Source of the DNA: Gammaproteobacteria bacterium | GTDB taxonomy: Bacteria > Pseudomonadota > Gammaproteobacteria > Granulosicoccales > Granulosicoccaceae | NCBI GenBank assembly: GCA_019634245.1 | Contig: JAHQVR010000335.1 | Coordinates: 1 to 5,388 of the forward strand | Direction of reading: 5' to 3' | Length of the DNA: 5,388 nucleotides | Shown: positions 1 through 5,114 of the stretch, one piece after another | How positions within the stretch are numbered: position 1 is the stretch's first letter | Layout: every line of letters begins with the position of its first letter | Notes under the pieces: model-generated | What the model saw: the letters and a program-made list of their open reading frames with translations, nothing else | Databases searched by the model: none | What the model was told of the DNA's origin: nothing | Translations under genes and position numbers: made by a program

Positions 1-28
1 CAAAGGGCACAACCCAAGTGTCTATAAC

Positions 29-52
29 GACGCAGCCATCGGATGCTGCGTC
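29..52. repeat. Perfect 8-bp inverted repeat downstream of azlD, possible terminator hairpin
   Basis: GACGCAGC at 29-36 is exactly complementary to GCTGCGTC at 45-52, with an 8-nt loop. It lies about 45 nt past the azlD stop codon, so it could end the minus-strand alkA-azlC-azlD transcript. No T-rich run follows the stem on either strand, so it is not a textbook intrinsic terminator. A second short palindrome, CACCGGTG, lies at 55-62 between the hairpin and azlD. The sequence directly shows the hairpin; the terminator role is inferred. Confidence 0.4.
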
Positions 53-96
53 AACACCGGTGGACTGGGAAGAAATATCAATTGTGTTCCGATCAG

Positions 97-420
97 TCAA
101 ACGAAAAATCTCAGTACAAGAAATAACACCATGCCACAACCGATGGTTAAAAGCAGATTCCTACTAACTGCGGCAATTACAATCGACACAATTCCAGCAA
201 CCAAATATTCATTGCTGATAGATACCCACCAAACTCCATCAGGTTTCAGCAATATGGGTACCGATATCGCGGTGAGCACAGCCACTGGTACAAACTTCAG
301 GGCGGATTCGATTGCTGGGGGAAATTTAATTCTACTGCTCAGCACCATTACCGGGTATCGAACACCAAAGGTCACAATTACCATGCCCACGATTAACCAC
401 AGCTCTTGCATGGGGCTCAT
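97..420 (-). CDS. azlD: AzlD family branched-chain amino acid export subunit
   Basis: This is a 107-residue, very hydrophobic protein with about four predicted membrane segments (roughly residues 7-24, 39-58, 66-83 and 88-106). It has the features of AzlD/YgaH, the small partner of AzlC: an early GxVTFxxRYP-type stretch near residues 15-23 (here VTFGVRYP), then KFVPVAVLTAISVPILL, and a hydrophobic C-terminus. Family members are about 100-110 residues, so it appears complete. In the family, AzlC and AzlD form an inner-membrane pair that exports branched-chain amino acids or related compounds; the substrate here is not shown by the sequence. The ATG overlaps the azlC stop (TCAT at 417-420 on the plus strand), which implies translational coupling. 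A GGAAAAG purine run about 6 nt upstream of the ATG can serve as ribosome binding site. Confidence 0.9.
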   Translation of the reverse strand: MSPMQELWLIVGMVIVTFGVRYPVMVLSSRIKFPPAIESALKFVPVAVLTAISVPILLKPDGVWWVSISNEYLVAGIVSIVIAAVSRNLLLTIGCGMVLFLVLRFFV

Positions 421-1160
421 AGTGCTTTTCCGGACTTTGAAAGTCGAGCAGCGGTCACACCAGCAGCTATCCCAACCAAGGACCCCAAAATTAGGCCAAG
501 CTGATGAGGCAGCTCATGGAATGCGAGCGAAACCACCGCCGACACCAACGCGCATACCAGCATCGGGAGTGTTTTCAGCAACGGCACTACGATGCCGATA
601 AAGGTGGCGACCATGGCGAATTCCAGCCCCAGATCCTTGATGCCTTCGAAGGCATTTCCTGTAAACGCACCTATCAAAGTACAAATATTCCAGGTGAAAT
701 ACATACACAGGGCTGAACCTAAATAATACCAATGTTTGTTTTCGGAAGCATCGGCCTTCTCATAGCGCTGAATGACCACAGCGTAGGTTTCATCGGTTAA
801 CCAAAAACCCAGCGGGATCAGCCAACGATGCGAAAGCTTTCTGACAAAAGGCCCTAAGGATGCTGCGTATAAAGCGTGTCGAACGTTCACAATAAATGTT
901 GTGACCACAATCAATGTCACGCCCGCTCCTTGCCCAACCAGGCCTGCTGCGACGAATTGTGCGGAACCTGCGAATACGAACAGGCTTAAACCCATAGTTG
1001 CCCAAAGGCTCAATCCTGCTGTTATGGCCAGAGCCCCAAAGATAAACCCAAAGGGCACCATGCCGACAATGAGCGGCAGTGTGTCGCGGGCACCCGACAT
1101 GAACTCTCTGGAAGGGGCGAACGTGAGCTCCTCTGGTTGTTCTTGGCTTCGGTGGGTCAA
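417..1160 (-). CDS. azlC: AzlC family branched-chain amino acid export permease, probable TTG start
   Basis: This polytopic inner-membrane protein is the large partner of AzlD. With the chosen start it has 247 residues, close to E. coli YgaZ (about 245). Visible family features are SGARDTLPLIVGMVPFGFIFG near residues 22-42, FAGSAQF at 63-69, the N-x-R-H-x-x-Y motif at 92-98, and GFWLTDE further on. The reading frame is open to an ATG at 1235, but that start would overlap the glycosylase gene by 79 nt. An ATG at 1100 would remove residues that align, from memory, with the YgaZ N-terminus (FMSGARDTLPL against FMEGCKDSLPI). I prefer TTG at 1160, which overlaps the glycosylase stop as TTGA and has GGAG about 10 nt upstream. 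The gene sits between the glycosylase and azlD, overlapping both. Confidence 0.85.
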   Translation of the reverse strand: MTHRSQEQPEELTFAPSREFMSGARDTLPLIVGMVPFGFIFGALAITAGLSLWATMGLSLFVFAGSAQFVAAGLVGQGAGVTLIVVTTFIVNVRHALYAASLGPFVRKLSHRWLIPLGFWLTDETYAVVIQRYEKADASENKHWYYLGSALCMYFTWNICTLIGAFTGNAFEGIKDLGLEFAMVATFIGIVVPLLKTLPMLVCALVSAVVSLAFHELPHQLGLILGSLVGIAAGVTAARLSKSGKAL

Positions 1161-1795
1161 GCGGGTTCGCTCCAATCCACAGAATCGTAGGCGCGCCATA
1201 AATACCAACTCGCCACCGAACGATAGGGACGCCACACTTCTCCAGCTAATCTAAGAGACTTTACATTGGGCATGGTCTTTTTTCTGTACGCGAACTGGAA
1301 CCCCTTGCGCACACCTAAATCGTCTACAGGTAGCACATCGGGACGACCCAATTTGAATATCAGCATCATCTCTACGGTCCAACGACCCACGCCTCGCACT
1401 TGAGTAAGCCGCTTTATGATCGCTTCGTCTTCCAGATCGATAAGCTCTGGCAGTTCAGGTACTGTCCCGTTCAAACGTTTCTCGGCGAGATCTCGTACGG
1501 CAAGCACTTTGGCGCGGGACAACCCTACCTCTCTTAACGTGGCGTCGTCTGTTTTTAGTAGCTTTTCAGGATCAATTTCCCCGGTAAATAGCGCACAAAA
1601 ACGTTGATGGATGGCTCCGGCCGCCTTACCAGAGAGCTGCTGATGAATAATCGCTCTGAGCAACGCCTCAAACGGGCTGGATTCAAATTCAGTCTCAATC
1701 TTGAAGGGACCCACGCGCTTGATCAGCTCAGCCATGACTGGGTCGGCTTTTTTTAGTCGCCGACGAGCGGTTTCCGGTTTATAGAGCAAAGACAT
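1157..1795 (-). CDS. alkA: AlkA-like DNA-3-methyladenine glycosylase (HhH-GPD superfamily)
   Basis: This base-excision repair enzyme would remove alkylated purines such as 3-methyladenine from DNA by cutting the N-glycosidic bond. It has 212 residues and is the short form, lacking the extra N-terminal domain of the 282-residue E. coli AlkA. The FEALLRAIIHQQLS segment at about 42-55 is the typical start of the HhH-GPD fold. The helix-hairpin-helix is LTQVRGVGRWTVEMML at 130-145. The glycine/proline-rich loop GRPDVLPVDDLGVRKG at 150-165 places the catalytic aspartate at D159, equivalent to AlkA D238. The motif VWRPYRSVASWYLWR at 187-201 is also characteristic. The start ATG has only a weak Shine-Dalgarno, but a promoter lies 20-50 nt upstream. 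It is the first gene of the unit with azlC and azlD. Bacterial alkA is often alkylation-inducible through Ada, but I see no clear Ada box. Exact damage specificity is not decidable, so the symbol is by family. Confidence 0.9.
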   Translation of the reverse strand: MSLLYKPETARRRLKKADPVMAELIKRVGPFKIETEFESSPFEALLRAIIHQQLSGKAAGAIHQRFCALFTGEIDPEKLLKTDDATLREVGLSRAKVLAVRDLAEKRLNGTVPELPELIDLEDEAIIKRLTQVRGVGRWTVEMMLIFKLGRPDVLPVDDLGVRKGFQFAYRKKTMPNVKSLRLAGEVWRPYRSVASWYLWRAYDSVDWSEPA

Positions 1796-1818
1796 ATCGC
1801 GTGCACTGGTAAACTATC

Positions 1819-1847
1819 GTTTTAGAGATGGCATTCCCTACTGTCAA
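1819..1847 (-). promoter_or_regulatory. Sigma70-type promoter for the alkA-azlC-azlD unit
   Basis: Reading the minus strand, a perfect TTGACA -35 box (1847-1842) is followed by a 17-bp spacer and a TAAAAC -10 box (1824-1819, four of six consensus positions). Transcription would begin near 1812, giving a leader of about 17 nt before the glycosylase ATG at 1795. The -35 box lies inside the palindrome at 1838-1855, so a protein bound there could block RNA polymerase. Confidence 0.6.
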
Positions 1848-1867
1848 GGCAGTAGTGATGTCATTCC
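1827..1867. repeat. Palindrome flanked by 11-bp direct repeats, candidate shared operator
   Basis: CTACTG (1838-1843) and CAGTAG (1850-1855) form a perfect 6-bp inverted repeat with a 6-bp centre. It is flanked by direct repeats GATGGCATTCC (1827-1837) and GATGTCATTCC (1857-1867), identical at 10 of 11 positions and 30 bp apart, close to three helical turns. The left repeat lies in the spacer of the alkA promoter, the palindrome covers its -35 box, and the right repeat covers the proposed cmoA -35. This placement suggests a regulator acting on both divergent units, but no known operator consensus is recognised. The repeats are seen directly; the operator role is inferred. Confidence 0.45.
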
Positions 1868-1886
1868 ACACTTGAATCAGAATAAT
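1858..1886 (+). promoter_or_regulatory. Possible sigma70-type promoter for cmoAB
   Basis: ATGTCA at 1858-1863 (four of six -35 consensus positions) is 17 bp from AATAAT at 1881-1886 (five of six -10 positions). Transcription would start near 1893, only about 9 nt before the GTG proposed as the cmoA start. That would give a very short leader and would exclude the TTG at 1872 from the message. The match is moderate and there may be another promoter. Confidence 0.4.
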
Positions 1887-1901
1887 AGAACTTTTAGCGC
1901 A

Positions 1902-2672
1902 GTGAATACTTCCAAAAGAGACGCTTTGTTTGCTAACCCGCTCGGTGCGGTAGAGCCTTTTCAGTTTAACCAAAGCGTAGTCGATGTGTTCCCAGATATG
2001 CTTAAACGGTCTATTCCCGGGTATGAAACCATTATCGCGCAGTCGGGTTTGCTGGCCACGCGCTACGCCAAAGCAGATACCCAGCTATATGACTTGGGCT
2101 GTTCTCTTGGTGCTACCGCCATTTCGATGGAGGCCGCATTAGGCCAACTGCCGGCAGAGCAGCGGTTGGATAATTTCAGAATCGTTGGCGTAGACAATTC
2201 AACAGCAATGCTCACTGAGTGTGAGCGGGTGCTCGAGCAGTTTTATAGATCCAATTCAAGCTTACAACGCCATATCGATCTGCAACTGGAATCCGTCGAG
2301 GATACGAAGATAGAGAACGCTTCCGTTGTAGCTTTGAATTTCACTCTGCAGTTTGTGCCTGAACCTTCTCGAAATGCTCTGATGGCTCGAATCTATTCAG
2401 GCATGCGGACAGGTGGTGTGTTGATCCTGTCAGAGAAAATCGCTTTTCCCGATGCTCGGGTGAATGAACAACACATCGAGATGTACCACGCATTTAAAAG
2501 TGCGAATGGCTATTCCGACTTGGAAATTGCACAAAAACGCACGGCACTTGAGAATGTTCTCGTCCCTGAGACACTTGATCAGCACCAGGCAAGATTGCAA
2601 AACAACGGGTTTACCCAAACCAGTGTCTGGTTTCAATGCTTTAATTTCGCATCGATGATTGCAATCAAATAG
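1902..2672 (+). CDS. cmoA: Carboxy-S-adenosyl-L-methionine synthase CmoA
   Basis: CmoA converts S-adenosylmethionine plus prephenate into carboxy-SAM and phenylpyruvate in the cytoplasm, supplying CmoB for cmo5U34 synthesis in tRNA. From the GTG it has 256 residues, against 247 in E. coli; the excess comes from short insertions near residues 80-90 and 114-122. Family features are RDALF near the N-terminus, VFPDMLKRSIPGY (29-41), YDLGCSLGA (63-71), VDNS (97-100), LNFTLQF (145-151) and ANGYSDLEIAQKR (201-213). By my alignment from memory, E. coli ligand residues Y39, G64-S66, D89-N90, N132 and R199 match Y41, G66-S68, D98-N99, N146 and R213, but D117 is replaced by S131. GTG at 1902 aligns with family N-termini; a TTG at 1872 would add ten residues. 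Neither start has a strong Shine-Dalgarno. cmoB follows 20 nt downstream. Confidence 0.95.
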   Translation: MNTSKRDALFANPLGAVEPFQFNQSVVDVFPDMLKRSIPGYETIIAQSGLLATRYAKADTQLYDLGCSLGATAISMEAALGQLPAEQRLDNFRIVGVDNSTAMLTECERVLEQFYRSNSSLQRHIDLQLESVEDTKIENASVVALNFTLQFVPEPSRNALMARIYSGMRTGGVLILSEKIAFPDARVNEQHIEMYHAFKSANGYSDLEIAQKRTALENVLVPETLDQHQARLQNNGFTQTSVWFQCFNFASMIAIK

Positions 2673-2692
2673 ATGCAGAGTGTTACAGCACC

Positions 2693-3703
2693 GTGAACCC
2701 GAAGGATTCAGACCCACGATTACATGTGTTTGATGCTGTGTCTTTGCAGGAAGGACTGCGAGACACCGTGTTAGAAACTATTTGTAACCCCTTACTTGAC
2801 GCTGTGGAGAAGGCGCAGGCGTGGCGATTTCATGGAGACTACCCGCGTTGGCGCGCGGCTCTGGATGCGGCACCCGAGGTAGGGTTTTCTGAATTGAAGT
2901 CCATACTGAATGCCGACACGGTAGCGGCACACTTCTCACTGGATGATCAGTCTTTGTCGGCTTTGAGGATGTCCATAGATGGGCTTAAGCCTTGGCGCAA
3001 AGGGCCCTTTCAAATTAGCGACGTATACATTGATACCGAATGGCGATCTGACTGGAAGTGGCAGCGCGTTCGTCAGGCAATGTCACCGTTGGAGGGTAAA
3101 TCGGTGCTGGACGTCGGGTGTGGATCTGGGTATCACTTGTGGCGCATGAGAGGTGATTGCGCGCAAAATGTTATCGGTATCGAGCCGAATCTGATTTTTA
3201 ATCTGCAGTTTGACTTGATTAAGAAATACATCGGTGATCATCGGGTGCACTGTTTGCCATTGACGCTAGAACAAATGCCGGCAAACCTACGTTGCTTCGA
3301 TACGGTATTTTCGATGGGTGTGTTGTATCACCGGCGTGAGCCTCACGAACATTTACAGCAGCTCAAAGATGCACTTAAAGACGATGGCGAATTGATTATT
3401 GAAACCCTGGTAATACCAACAGATCCGAACCTTGACTCAGAGCTCAGTCTGGACGGTCGATATGCTCGAATGAGAAACATCTGGGTGTTGCCCAGTGTTG
3501 CACGAGTCACCCGGTGGCTCCATGAAGCAGGCTTTAAACAGGTGAAGTTCGTCGATCTAAATGTCACCTCGGTGGACGAACAACGAACCACGGCCTTCAT
3601 GCCACATCAGTCCTTGATCGATTCCCTTGACCCCGACAACCCATCAATCACCGTAGAAGGCCACCCCCGCCCCCATCGCGCCACCTGGACAGCACAAAAA
3701 TAA
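2693..3703 (+). CDS. cmoB: tRNA U34 carboxymethyltransferase CmoB
   Basis: CmoB transfers the carboxymethyl group of carboxy-SAM to 5-hydroxyuridine at position 34 of tRNA, giving 5-carboxymethoxyuridine and broadening wobble decoding. It has 336 residues against 323 in E. coli. The N-terminal 95 residues are helical and poorly conserved. The family signature PWRKGPF (100-106) and DTEWRSDWKW (114-123) follow, then the Rossmann motif VLDVGCGSGYH (138-148), GIEPN (162-166) and FSMGVLYHRR (206-215), and a C-terminal TVEGHPRPHRA. K103, W117 and K122 match cofactor-contact residues K91, W105 and K110 of E. coli CmoB by my alignment. The start is GTG, with a weak ribosome site, 20 nt after the cmoA stop; the two surely form one transcript. 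A REP-like element begins 3 nt after the stop codon. Confidence 0.95.
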   Translation: MNPKDSDPRLHVFDAVSLQEGLRDTVLETICNPLLDAVEKAQAWRFHGDYPRWRAALDAAPEVGFSELKSILNADTVAAHFSLDDQSLSALRMSIDGLKPWRKGPFQISDVYIDTEWRSDWKWQRVRQAMSPLEGKSVLDVGCGSGYHLWRMRGDCAQNVIGIEPNLIFNLQFDLIKKYIGDHRVHCLPLTLEQMPANLRCFDTVFSMGVLYHRREPHEHLQQLKDALKDDGELIIETLVIPTDPNLDSELSLDGRYARMRNIWVLPSVARVTRWLHEAGFKQVKFVDLNVTSVDEQRTTAFMPHQSLIDSLDPDNPSITVEGHPRPHRATWTAQK

Positions 3704-3705
3704 CC

Positions 3706-3791
3706 CAATCGGGTCGGACCCAAGTTCCCAGAACAGACTCGCAAAAGGCCAGATGTCATAGTCTCTAGGTCTGACCCAGATGACCGAAAAG
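3706..3791. repeat. REP doublet (REPIN-like) element, copy 1
   Basis: This 86-bp unit begins with CAATCGGGTCGGACCC (3706-3721) and ends with GGTCTGACCCAGATGACC followed by GAAAAG (3768-3791). Each end contains an odd-centred palindrome of the type GGGTC-N-GACCC. Reverse-complementing the right end gives a GGGTCAGACC core preceded by CATCT, similar to the left end, so the two ends are inverted repeats about 46 bp apart. The interior has only a weak AGACT/AGTCT stem (3735-3739 with 3760-3764). The layout resembles paired inverted REP sequences, which in gammaproteobacteria are commonly dispersed in intergenic DNA and linked to RAYT (IS200-like) transposases; none is encoded here. It could also shape the 3' end of the cmoAB message. 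Confidence 0.65.
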
Positions 3792-3848
3792 CCCGGCAGA
3801 GCGGTGGTGGCGCTGATCTGCAGTCTAAATACCGAGCGCCTGAACGCT

Positions 3849-3933
3849 CAATGGGGTCGGACCCGGATCTAGCCCAAAAAGTGGTACAGCGACAAATTGC
3901 CACGATTTCGGTCTGACCCGGATTACCAAAGAG
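3849..3933. repeat. REP doublet (REPIN-like) element, copy 2
   Basis: This 85-bp unit has the same plan and orientation as the copy at 3706-3791. Its left end, CAATGGGGTCGGACCC (3849-3864), matches the first copy at 15 of 16 positions. Its right end starts GGTCTGACCCGGATTACC at 3910 and matches the first copy at 20 of 24 positions through 3933. The 46-bp interior is not recognisably similar to copy 1, but has its own weak stem, GTGGT (3881-3885) with GCCAC (3899-3903). Conserved ends with diverged interiors point to two old insertions of one family, or to selection on the ends only. A 57-bp spacer separates the copies. Confidence 0.65.
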
Positions 3934-4058
3934 CTCAGGGGGCGACTTGGTTCGCAGCGCCGAGAGCGGAACGAATGCAGTGAAATCAGCAAGCTAGCCA
4001 GGATTGTTCGACGAGGTCTTCATATTCGGGAGAATAACCCCACGACAACCACAAAATT
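3934..4058. other. Non-coding spacer between the REP-like repeats and the next promoter
   Basis: I see no gene here. One plus-strand frame stays open through this stretch (no stop from 3844 until a TGA at about 4075), but it has no start codon, no ribosome site and no recognisable motif. A small stem, TATTC/GAATA with a GGGA loop, lies at 4023-4036 and is not followed by a T-run. The sequence may be degenerate remnant DNA. Confidence 0.4.
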
Positions 4059-4071
4059 AAATGTGACATTT
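4059..4071. repeat. 13-bp palindrome AAATGT-G-ACATTT upstream of the 319-residue gene
   Basis: AAATGT at 4059-4064 and ACATTT at 4066-4071 form a perfect inverted repeat around a single G. It lies about 56 bp upstream of the proposed transcription start near 4121, a common position for an activator site. It does not match the CRP consensus, because the second half-site TCACA is absent. The operator role is inferred from position and symmetry only. Confidence 0.35.
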
Positions 4072-4085
4072 CCATGAAATTTGTC

Positions 4086-4114
4086 GATTAATTCGGCACG
4101 GGTCTGGCTATAAT
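4086..4114 (+). promoter_or_regulatory. Promoter upstream of the 319-residue gene
   Basis: A perfect TATAAT lies at 4109-4114, preceded by TGGC, which is one base off an extended -10. The hexamer 17 bp upstream, GATTAA at 4086-4091, is a poor -35, so expression may need an activator. TAATTCGGC (4089-4097) is repeated as TAATTCGCC (4111-4119), 22 bp apart and overlapping the -10, and could be a regulatory site. The leader from about 4121 to the ATG at 4148 is 27 nt long. Its only ribosome-site candidate is the weak TAAGA about 11 nt before the ATG. Confidence 0.5.
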
Positions 4115-4147
4115 TCGCCGCACAGAAGCAGTAAGACGTTCAACCGA

Positions 4148-5107
4148 ATGGCCATAGCACAGGCATCAATTGCCTCTCCAATCCTCGCCGCTAATCACTG
4201 GCGTAGTGAGAGCCCAGAGAACGGGACTCGCGCTGACCATGATGGAACGGAATACATCTTCTACGATGGCTATTGGGTTCGTTACTACAAACCCTTAGAC
4301 GAATCTCTCTCCTCTCGCAAAACTCTGATCGATCACCTTACCCGCCGCGCCTTTCATCACACAGAACCTGGTATCAATACTCCTGGCAACCGTTTAGAAC
4401 AGGCCCGCGCGGCGTACGATGCGGAAACCGACCCAAAACATAACCGAGTCAACGCCGCCATGCTGGCTGGCGCGTTATTTAATCGCGCCACAGATATTTT
4501 TAAAGAGGTAGTGGAGCTGGAAGAAAAAGGTGTGAAAATCAGCCGTGAAAACGAATTGATGCAAGCTTGCGGCGACTACTTTAAAGAAGCACTCGAATTG
4601 GGTAAATCGGTAAAACACCACAGCGGTGAAGAAGGCATCGATGAATTGTGGGGTGAGCCATTCAGGGCCTTCACGATTCCGATTGAAAAATACTATGAAT
4701 CGCGGTTTATTAAAGTTTCCCAAACCATGGCAAACATTGATCTTATTGCCGAAACATTAAAATCAACGTTTTCTCATCGACCTGAATTTGCAGGCATCGC
4801 AGAGCTCGTTGAGAATTATGCGACTGCCGCTCGGGATGAATGTGAGACCATGAAATCCGATGATTGCATCTTTGACATATGGCCGAAGTTTGTCGCCAGT
4901 GGTGAAGATTTGGGCGGCGTCACTCCAACATTGCAGCCCGGCTGCTCACGCGAATGCCAGTACGTCATGGATAAGGCTCAACAAACGTTGGTGGCCGGAC
5001 GGAATCTGATCAACTGGATTGCGCGTGCGCGTGTCCCCATGAAAGTTAGTACCAAGGCGTACCTGGCGCAGTGCGAAGCTATTCAGGAATTAATGGCAGA
5101 CTGCTAA
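4148..5107 (+). CDS. Uncharacterised soluble 319-residue protein
   Basis: I do not recognise this family. The protein has 319 residues, an ATG start and its own upstream promoter. It has no membrane segments, and the first 16 residues are mildly hydrophobic without positive charge, so a secretion signal is unlikely. Residues about 33-50 are rich in aromatics (EYIFYDGYWVRYYKPL) and look like a small beta unit. Residues about 85-230 appear mostly alpha-helical, with acidic and lysine-rich helices such as EVVELEEKGVK. Distinctive conserved-looking stretches are HHTEPGINTPGNR (70-82) and GEEGIDELWGEPF (160-172). Seven cysteines (141, 232, 240, 266, 270, 309, 319) lie mainly in the C-terminal third, including C-x3-C at 266-270, which could bind metal. 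The stop is 7 nt before an MnmC/MnmD-type gene, suggesting an operon and a possible tie to tRNA modification. No enzyme motif is visible. Confidence 0.85.
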   Translation: MAIAQASIASPILAANHWRSESPENGTRADHDGTEYIFYDGYWVRYYKPLDESLSSRKTLIDHLTRRAFHHTEPGINTPGNRLEQARAAYDAETDPKHNRVNAAMLAGALFNRATDIFKEVVELEEKGVKISRENELMQACGDYFKEALELGKSVKHHSGEEGIDELWGEPFRAFTIPIEKYYESRFIKVSQTMANIDLIAETLKSTFSHRPEFAGIAELVENYATAARDECETMKSDDCIFDIWPKFVASGEDLGGVTPTLQPGCSRECQYVMDKAQQTLVAGRNLINWIARARVPMKVSTKAYLAQCEAIQELMADC

Positions 5108-5114
5108 CGATCCT

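Noticed and set aside
3..167. Open plus-strand frame from the window edge ending in TAA, possibly the tail of an upstream gene
   Set aside because: It would overlap the azlD 3' end by about 70 nt and has no recognisable motif; without upstream sequence it cannot be supported.
131..601. Long plus-strand open frame (156 codons) over azlD and the end of azlC
   Set aside because: It lies antisense to two clear family genes and encodes a sequence with no domain character; it is a shadow of the minus-strand coding.
1161..1235. Upstream extension of azlC to an ATG at 1235
   Set aside because: It would overlap the glycosylase coding region by 79 nt and add 25 residues not seen in AzlC proteins.
1841..1852. 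CTG...CAG resembling a LexA (SOS) box upstream of the glycosylase
   Set aside because: The spacing between CTG and CAG is 6, whereas a LexA box needs 10.
1872..1901. Ten-residue N-terminal extension of cmoA from TTG 1872
   Set aside because: It has no ribosome site and does not fit the CmoA N-terminal alignment; the GTG at 1902 gives the expected start, and the likely -10 box falls inside the extension.
3780..3872. 30-codon ATG open frame between the two REP-like elements
   Set aside because: There is no ribosome site, and both ends lie inside the repeat units; it is most likely chance.
3607..3903. Minus-strand open frame of 98 codons across the cmoB end and the repeats
   Set aside because: It overlaps the cmoB C-terminus and the palindromic repeats, and its product has no protein-like features.
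4063..4078. TGTGA half-site resembling a CRP site
   Set aside because: The partner half-site reads CATGA rather than TCACA, so the match is poor; the simple palindrome is the better description.
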